NCBI GenBank assembly: GCA_039583705.1
Contig: JAVKSM010000082.1
Span: 1 to 14,958, forward strand
Direction of reading: 5' to 3'
DNA from: JAVKSM01 sp039583705
GTDB taxonomy: Bacteria; Actinomycetota; Actinomycetes; Mycobacteriales; Pseudonocardiaceae
DNA length: 14,958 nt
Part shown: positions 9,532 through 14,958 of the stretch, in pieces
Numbering within the stretch: the stretch's first letter is position 1
Layout of the letters: every line of letters starts with the position of its first letter
Made by a program: the position numbers and the translations under genes
Notes under the pieces: model-generated
Database searches by the model: none
What the model was told of the DNA's origin: nothing
Seen by the model: only the letters and a program-made list of their open reading frames with translations

Positions 9532-10275
9532 TCACCTCGGATGCGGCTCGATCCAGTCGTACCCGCTGGTCACCAACTCCTTGACCAGGCGGAGGTTGTA
9601 GCGGTTCATCGCCGCGATCCGCTCGGCCAGCTCGCCCACCCGCTTGTCGAACTCCTCAACCGGGTACACATCGTTGACCAGCCCGAGTGCCAACGCACGC
9701 CGGGCGTCGATCCGGGCGCCGGTGAAGAGCAGCTCCTTGGCCCGCGCCTTCCCGATGCGCTCCGGCAGCCGCTTCGTGCCGCCCCAGCCGGGCGCCGAGC
9801 CGCCGAACTCCGGCTGGTCCGGGTCGCCCTCCTCGGTGATCTTGGGCCGGTAGGGGGGGCGGGCCGAGAGGGTGATCTCGACCAGCCCCAGCTTGGCGTT
9901 CTCGGCGCAGACGATGAAGTCCGCGGCCAGTGCCAGCTCCAGCCCGCCACCGACCGCGTAGCCGTGCACGGCCGCGACGACGGGGACGGACAGGCGCTCC
10001 ATCATCGCGAAGGTCTTCTCACCCAGCCGACCCTGCTCGACCCGCTCCTTCGGGGTCAGCCCCTCCGACCAGGCGAGGTCCATGCCGGCGCAGAAGGCCC
10101 GGTCCCCCGCGCCGCGCAGCACGGCAACGCACACGTCCTCGTCGTCGTCGATCTCGGTGAAGGCTCGGCGCAGCTCGGCCATCGTCGCCGGGGTCAGCGC
10201 GTTGAGCTTGTCGGGCCGGTTGAGCGTGAGCCAGGCGACCCGCTCCTCGATCGTCACGTCCAGGGTCTCGTCCAT
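9532..10275 (-). CDS. Enoyl-CoA hydratase/isomerase (crotonase) family protein with insertion
   Basis: 247 residues. Crotonase landmarks: LNRPDKLNAL near the start, AFCAGMDL (oxyanion-hole block), and HGYAVGGGLELALAAD. Glu113 (GGGLEL) and Glu133 (VEITL) are spaced 20 apart, exactly like the two catalytic glutamates of mitochondrial enoyl-CoA hydratase, so hydratase activity is plausible. Between VEITL and GSAPGWGGTKRLP, where relatives run straight on, about 22 extra residues are present (137-158; ARPPYRPKITEEGDPDQPEF). This is next to the active site. The ATG at 10275 has a GGAGG site eight bases upstream. It is separated from the preceding dehydrogenase by 133 bp of hairpin-forming repeats, the only large gap in this operon. 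Confidence 0.9.
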   Translation of the reverse strand: MDETLDVTIEERVAWLTLNRPDKLNALTPATMAELRRAFTEIDDDEDVCVAVLRGAGDRAFCAGMDLAWSEGLTPKERVEQGRLGEKTFAMMERLSVPVVAAVHGYAVGGGLELALAADFIVCAENAKLGLVEITLSARPPYRPKITEEGDPDQPEFGGSAPGWGGTKRLPERIGKARAKELLFTGARIDARRALALGLVNDVYPVEEFDKRVGELAERIAAMNRYNLRLVKELVTSGYDWIEPHPR

Positions 10276-10345
10276 GTGCTCGTCCTCCAGCAGGTCGATG
10301 CCAGGTGTCAGGTGCCTGCTGGGCGGATGCCCGGTAGGCGGGTCG

Positions 10346-10436
10346 GGCCGGGGCAGGTTCAGCCCGGGCCAGGGTCGGGTGCCGGGACGGGTCGGGCCCC
10401 GGACAGGTTCAGGCCCGGGGCAGGTTCAGGCCCCGG
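10346..10436. repeat. Tandem GC-rich hairpin repeats between dehydrogenase and crotonase genes
   Basis: The core CAGGTTCAG(G)CCC occurs three times (about 10353-10368, 10403-10419, 10420-10436). Each lies in a possible stem-loop: 10346-10354 with 10362-10370 (9 bp, one mismatch, loop AGGTTCA), 10397-10402 with 10415-10420, and 10415-10421 with 10430-10436 (7 bp perfect, loop AGGTTCAG). The last two share an arm and so are alternatives. The block overlaps the last codons of the dehydrogenase. No T-run follows, so a simple intrinsic terminator is unlikely; mRNA processing or stability, or partial attenuation, are possible. Confidence 0.7.
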
Positions 10437-11656
10437 ATGGCGATGACGTTGCGCTGGATCTCGGACGTGCCCCCGAGGAAGGTGGCGGCGACCGAGTCCA
10501 GGCGCAGGTGGGTGAATGCGGCGCCCATCGGCGCGTCCCGGCGCTGCCAGAGGCGGCCGAACTCACCGAACGCCTTGCCGCCGGTGCGGGCGAGCCGCTG
10601 GTGCAACTCGGCACTGAAGAGCTGGTTCACCGACGTCTCGTAGCCTGGGACCGCACCGGCGGCCTGCCGGGACACCGTGTAGCGGGCCAGGTTGTGGAGC
10701 ACCCGGACCTCGGTGTAGCGGCGGGCGATCTCGTGGCGGACCGAGGTCGTCCAGTCCTCCCGCAGGAAGCGCCGTCCCGGTTCGGAGCGCAGGTAGCCGA
10801 CCAGCTCCGAGACGGCCTGCTCGTATTTGACGGTGGCGCCGATGCCCGCCCGCTCGAAGCCGAGCGCGGTCATGGCGACGTACCAGCCCCGGTTCTCCTC
10901 ACCCACCCGGTTGGCCACCGGGACCCGTACGTCGGAGAAGAAGATCTCGCAGAACGGCGTCGCTCCCCGGATGTCCTCGACCGGCCGGACGGTCACGCCG
11001 GGGGAGGTGGCCTCCACCAGCAGGAAGGTAATCCCCTTGTGCCTGGTGGCGGCGGGGTCGGTGCGCGCCAGCACGAACAACCAGTCGGCGTACTGCCCGA
11101 GGGAGGTCCACACCTTCTGCCCGTTGACCACGTAGTGCTCCCCCCCGGAGTCGACGCCGCGGGTGGCCCTGGTCCGCAGCGAGGCCAGGTCCGACCCGGC
11201 GCCGGGCTCCGAGAAACCCTGCGCCCAGGTCCGCTCGCCCCGGGCGATCAGGGGCAGGTGCTCGGCCCGCTGTTCCTCGGTGCCGTGCTCCAGCAGCGTC
11301 GGTCCGAGCAGGAAGGCGCCGATCCCGTTCACGGTGGGCACCCGGGCCCGCATCATCTCCTCCTGGAGGATGAACTCCGCCATCACCGGGAGCCCGGCGC
11401 CGCCGTACCTGGTAGGCCAGTGCGGCGTGATCCACCCGCGGGCCGCCAACGCGGCCGCCCACCGCAGAGCTGCCTCCCGGCGCACCGGATCGGCGCAGAC
11501 CCGGTCGGCGGCCCAGTTGTATCCCCAGACGTCCTCGGGTTCGAGGCTCTGCTCGGCCTCGGCGTCCGGCCGGTACTCGGGCGGGAAGCGCTCGCGGATG
11601 AAAGCCCGCACCTCGCCACGGAACGTCGCCTGCTCGGCGGTGTCCGCCCAGTCCAT
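10409..11656 (-). CDS. Acyl-CoA dehydrogenase with complete FAD signatures
   Basis: 415 residues from the ATG at 11656 (MDWADTAEQATFRGEVRAF), chosen because GGGGGAGGG lies about seven bases before it; an upstream in-frame start at 11674 would overlap the synthetase gene. Family signatures are intact: TWAQGFSEPGAGSD with SEPGAGSD at residues 149-156, and FLGGTSEIQRN near residues 393-403 followed by VIAIRGLNLPR at the C-terminus, the segment that contacts FAD across the dimer. It catalyses alpha,beta-desaturation of an acyl-CoA, passing electrons to ETF. It starts 14 bp after the acyl-CoA synthetase stop and is probably co-transcribed. Sequence style is that of actinobacterial FadE proteins that pair with a second, degenerate dehydrogenase; the candidate partner is three genes downstream. 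Confidence 0.92.
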   Translation of the reverse strand: MDWADTAEQATFRGEVRAFIRERFPPEYRPDAEAEQSLEPEDVWGYNWAADRVCADPVRREAALRWAAALAARGWITPHWPTRYGGAGLPVMAEFILQEEMMRARVPTVNGIGAFLLGPTLLEHGTEEQRAEHLPLIARGERTWAQGFSEPGAGSDLASLRTRATRGVDSGGEHYVVNGQKVWTSLGQYADWLFVLARTDPAATRHKGITFLLVEATSPGVTVRPVEDIRGATPFCEIFFSDVRVPVANRVGEENRGWYVAMTALGFERAGIGATVKYEQAVSELVGYLRSEPGRRFLREDWTTSVRHEIARRYTEVRVLHNLARYTVSRQAAGAVPGYETSVNQLFSAELHQRLARTGGKAFGEFGRLWQRRDAPMGAAFTHLRLDSVAATFLGGTSEIQRNVIAIRGLNLPRA

Positions 11657-11670
11657 ACCGACCCTCCCCC

Positions 11671-13509
11671 TCACCCGGCAACCACGGCCCCGCCACCGGG
11701 GCGCACCGCCTCGTCCCGCTCCCGCCTGTCCCGCTCCCGATCCCAGGTGGCGGGTGTGATCCCGTGGTCGCCGGCCGCCCGTATCCGGTNNNNNNNNNNN
11801 NNNNNNNNNNNNNNNNNNNNNNNNNNNNNNNNNNNNNNNNNNNNNNNNNNNNNNNNNNNNNNNNNNNNNNNNNNNNNNNNNNNNNNNNNGTCCCGCTCCC
11901 GCCTGTCCCGCTCCCGATCCCAGGTGGCGGGTGTGATCCCGTGGTCGCCGGCCGCCCGTATCCGGTACTTGGCGACCTTGTCGGTGGGGGTGCGGGGCAA
12001 GGCGTCGACGAACTCGACGTAGCGCGGGACCATGAACCCGGGCAGCCGCGCCTCGCAGAACGTGACCAGCTCGGCCGCCTGCAGGTTGGCGCCGGGCCGG
12101 CGCACGACGACCAGCTTGACGTCATCTTCCCCGAGATCCGACGGCACGCCGACGGCGGCGGACTCGAGCACCGCGGGGTGCAGGTTGACCTCGCACTCCA
12201 GGTCGAAGGCCGAGATGTTCTCGCCCCGCCGCCGGATCGCGTCCTTGATCCGGTCGAGGAAGTAGAACCAGCCGTCCTCGTCACGCCACAGCCGGTCGCC
12301 GGTGTGGAACCACAGGTTGCGGAAGCAGCGGGCCGTCGCGTCCGGGTGGCCGTGGTACCCGGTGGTCATCACGAAGGGTTGCTTCGGGCGCACCACCAGC
12401 TCCCCCGACTCGCCGGCACCCACCTCGCGGTCCCACTCGTCGACGATCGCCACGTCGTAGCGCTCCTCGTGGGCCCGCCCACACGACCCCGCACGCCACT
12501 GCCCGAAGGGGCTGGCCGTGGCGATGCCGACCTCGGTGCTGGTGTAGGTCTCCACCGACCGCACCCCGAAGCGCGCCCGCAGCGGCTCGTCGAGGACCGA
12601 CTTGCCCATGTAGAAGATCTCCAGCGGATGGTCCTTGTCGCGCAGGTCGGGCGGCGCGCCCAACAGGATCGGGATCATCGAGAACACGCTCATGGCGACC
12701 CGGGCGTCGAAGCGTCGCACGTCGTCCCAGAACCGCGTGGCGCTGAACCGCTCGACGACGGCGACTGCGCCACCCGACAGCAGCGCCGACATCACCCCGT
12801 CCCAGAGACCGGCGGCGTGGAACAGCGGGAGCGGACAGTAGGTCGTCTTGCCCCACCTGTCCATGACGTCGAGCGAGTCGAGGGCGCACGTCAACGCCAA
12901 CGCGTGCGGGACCAGCGCCCCCTTGGCGGGCCCCGTCGTGCCGGAGGTGTACATGATCGCCTGCAGGTCCGCGAAGCTGACGTCGACCTCGGGCGGGTCC
13001 GCGCCGGGCGCCAGGAGGCTGGACAACGTCACCGCCGGCGTGCCCAGGAGGTCCAAGGGCACCCCGGACACGCCGTCGGTGCGCACGACGACCCGGACCA
13101 GGCCGGGGACCTCGTCGGCCACCACCGGCAACCGGTCCGCATAGCGGCCGTCGACGACCAGCGCCGAGACGTCGGAGCCAGCCAGGATCTGGCGGAGCAG
13201 CCCACCCCGGTAGTCGACATTGACCGGCACGGCGACGGCTCCGAGGCGAGCCAGCGCGAAGATCACGTAGAGGAAGTCCGGACAGTTGGGGAGCATGACG
13301 CCGACGTGGTCGCCCCGGCCGATCCCGGTGCTGGCCAGCCCCTGGGCCACCCGGTTGGCCATCGCGTCCACCTCACCGTAGCTGAGCTCGCCTTCCCGGA
13401 ACTTGAGGAAGGTCGCTCCGCGATGGGTCTGTGCTCGCGTCCTGAGGACGTCGCCGAGGACGAGGCTCTCAAGCGTGTGTGTGCGTAACCCGAACGTCTC
13501 CTTGCGCAA
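11671..13509 (-). CDS. Acyl-CoA synthetase (AMP-forming, ANL superfamily), interrupted by an assembly gap
   Basis: Activates a carboxylic acid to its CoA thioester using ATP. Core motifs: YTSGTTGPAKG (residues 187-197, P-loop), YTSTEVG (from Tyr322), FHTGD (Asp405), DRIKDAIRRRGEN (419-431, hinge) and PRTPTDKVAKY with the probable catalytic lysine Lys511. The closest general resemblance is to CaiC-like carnitine/crotonobetaine-CoA ligases and other medium-substrate ligases; substrate unknown. The start is TTG at 13509, six bases after TGGAGG, with no better ATG nearby. As given, the gene carries 100 Ns and an exact 77-bp duplication, together 177 bp or 59 codons, so the frame is kept. Removing one copy and the Ns gives 553 residues, ending RRERDEAVRPGGGAVVAG. 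It is the first gene of the catabolic operon. Confidence 0.92.
   Translation of the reverse strand: MRKETFGLRTHTLESLVLGDVLRTRAQTHRGATFLKFREGELSYGEVDAMANRVAQGLASTGIGRGDHVGVMLPNCPDFLYVIFALARLGAVAVPVNVDYRGGLLRQILAGSDVSALVVDGRYADRLPVVADEVPGLVRVVVRTDGVSGVPLDLLGTPAVTLSSLLAPGADPPEVDVSFADLQAIMYTSGTTGPAKGALVPHALALTCALDSLDVMDRWGKTTYCPLPLFHAAGLWDGVMSALLSGGAVAVVERFSATRFWDDVRRFDARVAMSVFSMIPILLGAPPDLRDKDHPLEIFYMGKSVLDEPLRARFGVRSVETYTSTEVGIATASPFGQWRAGSCGRAHEERYDVAIVDEWDREVGAGESGELVVRPKQPFVMTTGYHGHPDATARCFRNLWFHTGDRLWRDEDGWFYFLDRIKDAIRRRGENISAFDLECEVNLHPAVLESAAVGVPSDLGEDDVKLVVVRRPGANLQAAELVTFCEARLPGFMVPRYVEFVDALPRTPTDKVAKYRIRAAGDHGITPATWDRERDRRERDXXXXXXXXXXXXXXXXXXXXXXXXXXXXXXXXXXRIRAAGDHGITPATWDRERDRRERDEAVRPGGGAVVAG
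11713..11966. other. 100-N assembly gap flanked by an exact 77-bp duplication
   Basis: Ns occupy 11790-11889. Bases 11713-11789 and 11890-11966 are identical over 77 positions. A 77-base overlap equals a common de Bruijn assembly k-mer, so two contigs that should overlap were probably placed end to end with a default gap. The repeat contains an internal doublet of GTCCCGCTCCCG, which could have caused the break. The missing sequence is probably none. Confidence 0.9.
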
Positions 13510-13781
13510 TCCGAACCTCCACCGCCACCCGGTGACGGCGCGTGTACGGCCCCGCGGCCGGCGGCCTCGATGCCGGTCCGGGGGCGATCAGGTCGTCACC
13601 ATCCGAACACGAAACGGAGGGAACGGGCAACCTCCCCGGCCGAGCCTGCCCGGCGGAGTCTGCCGGCTGGAGCCTCCCGGACCGAGCCTGCCGGCAAGGC
13701 GCCAGCCGTACCCCACCATGAACCAGGACCCGCTCCATCGTCCTGACCAGCTCGCTGCCTGGCTGGGCCGGCGGCCAGCCG
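13510..13781. promoter_or_regulatory. Upstream region of the catabolic operon
   Basis: 272 bp without a supported gene. It must contain the promoter and leader of the synthetase-led operon if transcription starts nearby; the ribosome site TGGAGG lies at about 13515-13521. No convincing -35/-10 pair or long operator palindrome was identified. It holds a degenerate tandem array at 13640-13695. Confidence 0.4.
13640..13695. repeat. Degenerate ~14-bp GC-rich tandem repeat
   Basis: Four imperfect units: CCGAGCCTGCCCGGC (13640-13654), GGAGTCTGCCGGCT (13655-13668), GGAGCCTCCCGGA (13669-13681) and CCGAGCCTGCCGGC (13682-13695). They lie 130-185 bp upstream of the synthetase start. Function unknown; could be simple-sequence expansion. 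Confidence 0.55.
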
Positions 13782-14190
13782 CTACCGCTCTATTCCCAGC
13801 CATGCGGCGAAGTTCCGCAGGCTCTCGGTAGCCCTCCGGTCCTGCTCAGCGAGTGCGTGCACGGTCTCGTGCACCTGTGGGTGATACCGCGTCTGCTGGG
13901 GAGCGACCCGGCGGGTGATGTTGAGCTCGCCTAACGCGCGCTTCCGGTCGCCATGCAGGAGCCATACGCGTGCCAGGTCGATGGGGTAATACCCGATCCG
14001 TGTCGGTACAGCTTGCCGGTGAACTCCAACCCGGCGCTGCCCTCAGCGCCGCATGTCCTGTGCCTCGGCGAGGTGCAGGTCGGACGGACCAAGCCGACTC
14101 CAGCGCAAATGATGATCGCGCTGAACAAGTGACAGGCGCCGTGCACCTCGAAGGCTCGCGGGCCCGCGGAGGCTCAATGCCGTTAAGTTC
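13782..14190 (-). pseudogene. Remnant of an XRE-type (helix-turn-helix, TPR-like C-domain) regulator
   Basis: Read on the minus strand, one continuous frame from about 14186 to the TAG at 13782-13784 gives a C-terminal domain typical of large actinobacterial XRE-family regulators: LGPSDLHLAEAQDMRR, then VPTRIGYYPIDLARVWLLHG, RRVAPQQTRYHPQVHETV and the final ESLRNFAAWLGIER. The frame is interrupted by an in-frame TGA at 14043-14045, directly after DMRR. The N-terminal DNA-binding domain is absent; sequence before about 14190 changes to AT-richer, IS-like DNA. The gene is therefore both truncated and stopped. It lies upstream of the catabolic operon on the same strand and may once have been an unrelated neighbour. 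Identification rests on remembered family patterns of this C-terminal region. Confidence 0.75.
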
Positions 14191-14291
14191 TCGGCTTTTG
14201 CATTTTTGGGGTGCGCGGTGGGTGAGGTTGCCGTGGGGGTGGGTCGTGACGTGGCTGTGACACGAGCGCCCGGCGTGTCCTGCTGATCTTG
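14190..14291. other. Junction between regulator remnant and insertion sequences
   Basis: About 100 bp with a T/G-rich skew (runs such as CTTTTGCATTTTTGGGG near 14196-14213) unlike the flanking coding DNA. It probably contains an old IS end or recombination scar. No gene was seen. Confidence 0.4.
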
Positions 14292-14305
14292 CTAGGGCGG
14301 CGCAT

Positions 14306-14367
14306 GGAGCATCGGCGGTTCCAGTAACAGCTCTGTCGCACCGAAAGAGTGGTTCCGCCGATGCTCC
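14306..14367 (+). promoter_or_regulatory. Inverted repeat that pairs with the IS701-like transposase start codon
   Basis: GGAGCATCGGCGG (14306-14318) is perfectly complementary in inverse to CCGCCGATGCTCC (14355-14367), 13 bp, with three more pairs (14321-14323 with 14350-14352 region) after two mismatches. The right arm contains the ATG at 14361. A transcript entering from outside would fold and hide the start codon, while one starting inside the loop would not. Known in other IS families as protection from read-through expression; here it is inference. Confidence 0.65.
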
Positions 14368-14737
14368 GGGGTCAGATTCTACCGGGCACGCTCTCCCGCG
14401 TGCTAGCCGTGTTCCGGCCGTGCTTCACCGCCCCCACGTTCGAGGTCTTCACCGCACTGGTCACCGGGTTGGTCGCACAACCGGTGGGACGGACGGTGTG
14501 CGGCATGCCCTCCGGCGCGGGTCTGGCCCGCGCATGGCAGCACTGCCGGGCGCACCGGTTCTTCTCCGCCGCGCGCTGGTGCCCGACGCATCTGGGCCTG
14601 GTGCTGGCAGAGCTCGTGGTCACCTGCCTGCTGCTACCAGGAGCGCCGATCATGCTGGTGGTGGACGACACCCTGTTCCGGCGCCGCGGTAAGAAGATCC
14701 ACGGTGTGGGGTGGTTCCACGACAGCTCGGCCGCGGG
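14361..14737 (+). pseudogene. IS701-like DDE transposase, N-terminal fragment
   Basis: About 125 residues of a transposase beginning MLRGQILPGTLSRVLAVFRP, with FTAPTFEVFTALVTGLVAQP, HRFFSAARWCPTHLGL and VVDDTLFRRRGKKIHGVGWF. The VDDTLF motif carries the first catalytic aspartate of this DDE group (DDE_5-type, commonly labelled IS701 family). Full-length members are several times longer, so catalytic residues two and three are lost. The frame stays open to 14834 but after HDSSAAG the residues no longer fit the family, and IS3 sequence begins. A GTG at 14349 is an alternative start. No functional transposase is expected. Confidence 0.75.
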
Positions 14738-14958
14738 TGAGGTGCCCCGTTGTTCACGGACCACGGCCCGGATAGGGTCGGATCCGAAGGGTGGCGGCAA
14801 GGATGTCTCGGAAGTATCGGAAGTTCAGTCCTGAGTTTCGGGATGAGGCGGTTCGGTTGGTGATCGAGACTTCACGTCCGATCGCGCAGGTTGCGCGGGA
14901 GCTTGGCCTCAATGAGGGCACGTTGGGTAGCTGGGTCAATCATTATCGAGTGGAGCAT
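14738..14958 (+). mobile_element. IS3-family insertion sequence, left end (continues beyond window)
   Basis: The element probably begins with TGAGGTGCCCCG at 14738, since IS3-family ends start with TG; a second TG at 14751 is the alternative. It carries an orfA reading rightwards and interrupts the IS701-like transposase. The right end lies outside the window. Confidence 0.6.
14803..14958 (+). CDS. IS3-family transposase OrfA, N-terminal part (3' end outside window)
   Basis: 52 codons are visible: MSRKYRKFSPEFRDEAVRLV, then ARELGLNEGTLGSWVNHYRV. This is the helix-turn-helix start of IS3 OrfA proteins (Tnp_1 type: R.F..EF..EAVRLV, then ...VAxELGxxxxTLxxWV), which bind the IS ends and are fused to OrfB by frameshifting in complete elements. 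The ATG at 14803 has a purine-rich stretch upstream (GAAGGGTGG) at somewhat long spacing. The rest of the element cannot be judged. Confidence 0.88.
   Translation, partial: MSRKYRKFSPEFRDEAVRLVIETSRPIAQVARELGLNEGTLGSWVNHYRVEH

Larger units (their letters stand above)
14292..14737 (+). mobile_element. IS701-like insertion sequence, 5' part, truncated by an IS3 element
   Basis: The transposase gene at 14361 identifies the element. A CTAG at 14292-14295 matches the YTAR target preference of the IS701 family, so the left end may begin at about 14296; this boundary is inference. The right part is missing because coding similarity stops at about 14735, where an IS3-type end begins. Confidence 0.55.

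Noticed and set aside
11790..11889. Unknown extra domain hidden in the N gap of the synthetase
   Set aside because: The exact 77-bp flanking duplication and a complete ANL C-terminal motif before the gap make a collapsed overlap much more likely.
13588..13803. Small open frames upstream of the synthetase gene
   Set aside because: Arg/Gly/Pro-rich composition, no ribosome site, and overlap with GC-rich repeats and the end of the regulator remnant.
14043..14045. TGA as selenocysteine or recoded codon in the regulator remnant
   Set aside because: XRE regulators are not selenoproteins, no insertion element is visible, and the gene also lacks its N-terminal half, so decay is simpler.

Overview
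The window is high-GC, with mostly ATG/GTG/TTG starts preceded by purine-rich Shine-Dalgarno sites. It looks like chromosomal DNA of an actinomycete. A form I CO dehydrogenase, acyl-CoA catabolic genes, a Streptomyces/Pseudonocardia-style XRE regulator remnant and actinobacterial IS types suggest a Pseudonocardiaceae-like host; the genus is inference only.

Left block (1-4675, all minus strand): a canonical aerobic CO dehydrogenase operon, read right to left as coxM, coxS, coxL, then the start of an XdhC/CoxF-like maturation gene cut by the window edge. CoxL carries the form I active-site signature AYRCSFR. A 15-bp tandem repeat (almost three copies) lies just upstream of the coxM ribosome binding site. 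Farther upstream is a small gene for a proline-rich protein with a 60-bp-period internal duplication. It could be linked to the cox genes.

Middle (4754-6478, plus strand): an apparently intact IS1595-family transposase gene, then a gene for a membrane-anchored PsbP-like extracellular protein. The 3' end of the latter overlaps the convergent HMG-CoA lyase gene by 32 bp.

Catabolic block (6447-13509, minus strand): a probable six-gene operon, in transcription order an acyl-CoA synthetase (TTG start), an acyl-CoA dehydrogenase with complete signatures, a crotonase with an unusual insertion, a double-VOC methylmalonyl-CoA-epimerase-like protein, a second acyl-CoA dehydrogenase with degenerate signatures, and an HMG-CoA-lyase-family enzyme. 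Together they could activate a carboxylic acid to a CoA thioester, desaturate it (possibly with an alpha2beta2 dehydrogenase), hydrate it, and cleave it by a retro-Claisen/aldol-type step. The substrate cannot be read from the sequence. A 100-N assembly gap lies in the 3' end of the synthetase gene. It is flanked by an exact 77-bp duplication, and collapsing it restores a normal 553-residue enzyme, so the gap is probably an assembly artefact.

Right edge (13510-14958): the catabolic promoter region, a broken remnant of an XRE-type regulator (minus strand, with an in-frame TGA), and nested insertion sequences. An IS701-like transposase gene, whose start codon sits in a 13-bp inverted repeat, is truncated by an IS3-family element that runs off the window. 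No CRISPR array, rRNA or tRNA was seen. The most distinctive items are the operator-like repeats at coxM, the orphan catabolic operon with its paired dehydrogenases and modified crotonase, and the start-codon hairpin of the IS701-like element. I do not see a clearly new defence-type or otherwise unprecedented system.
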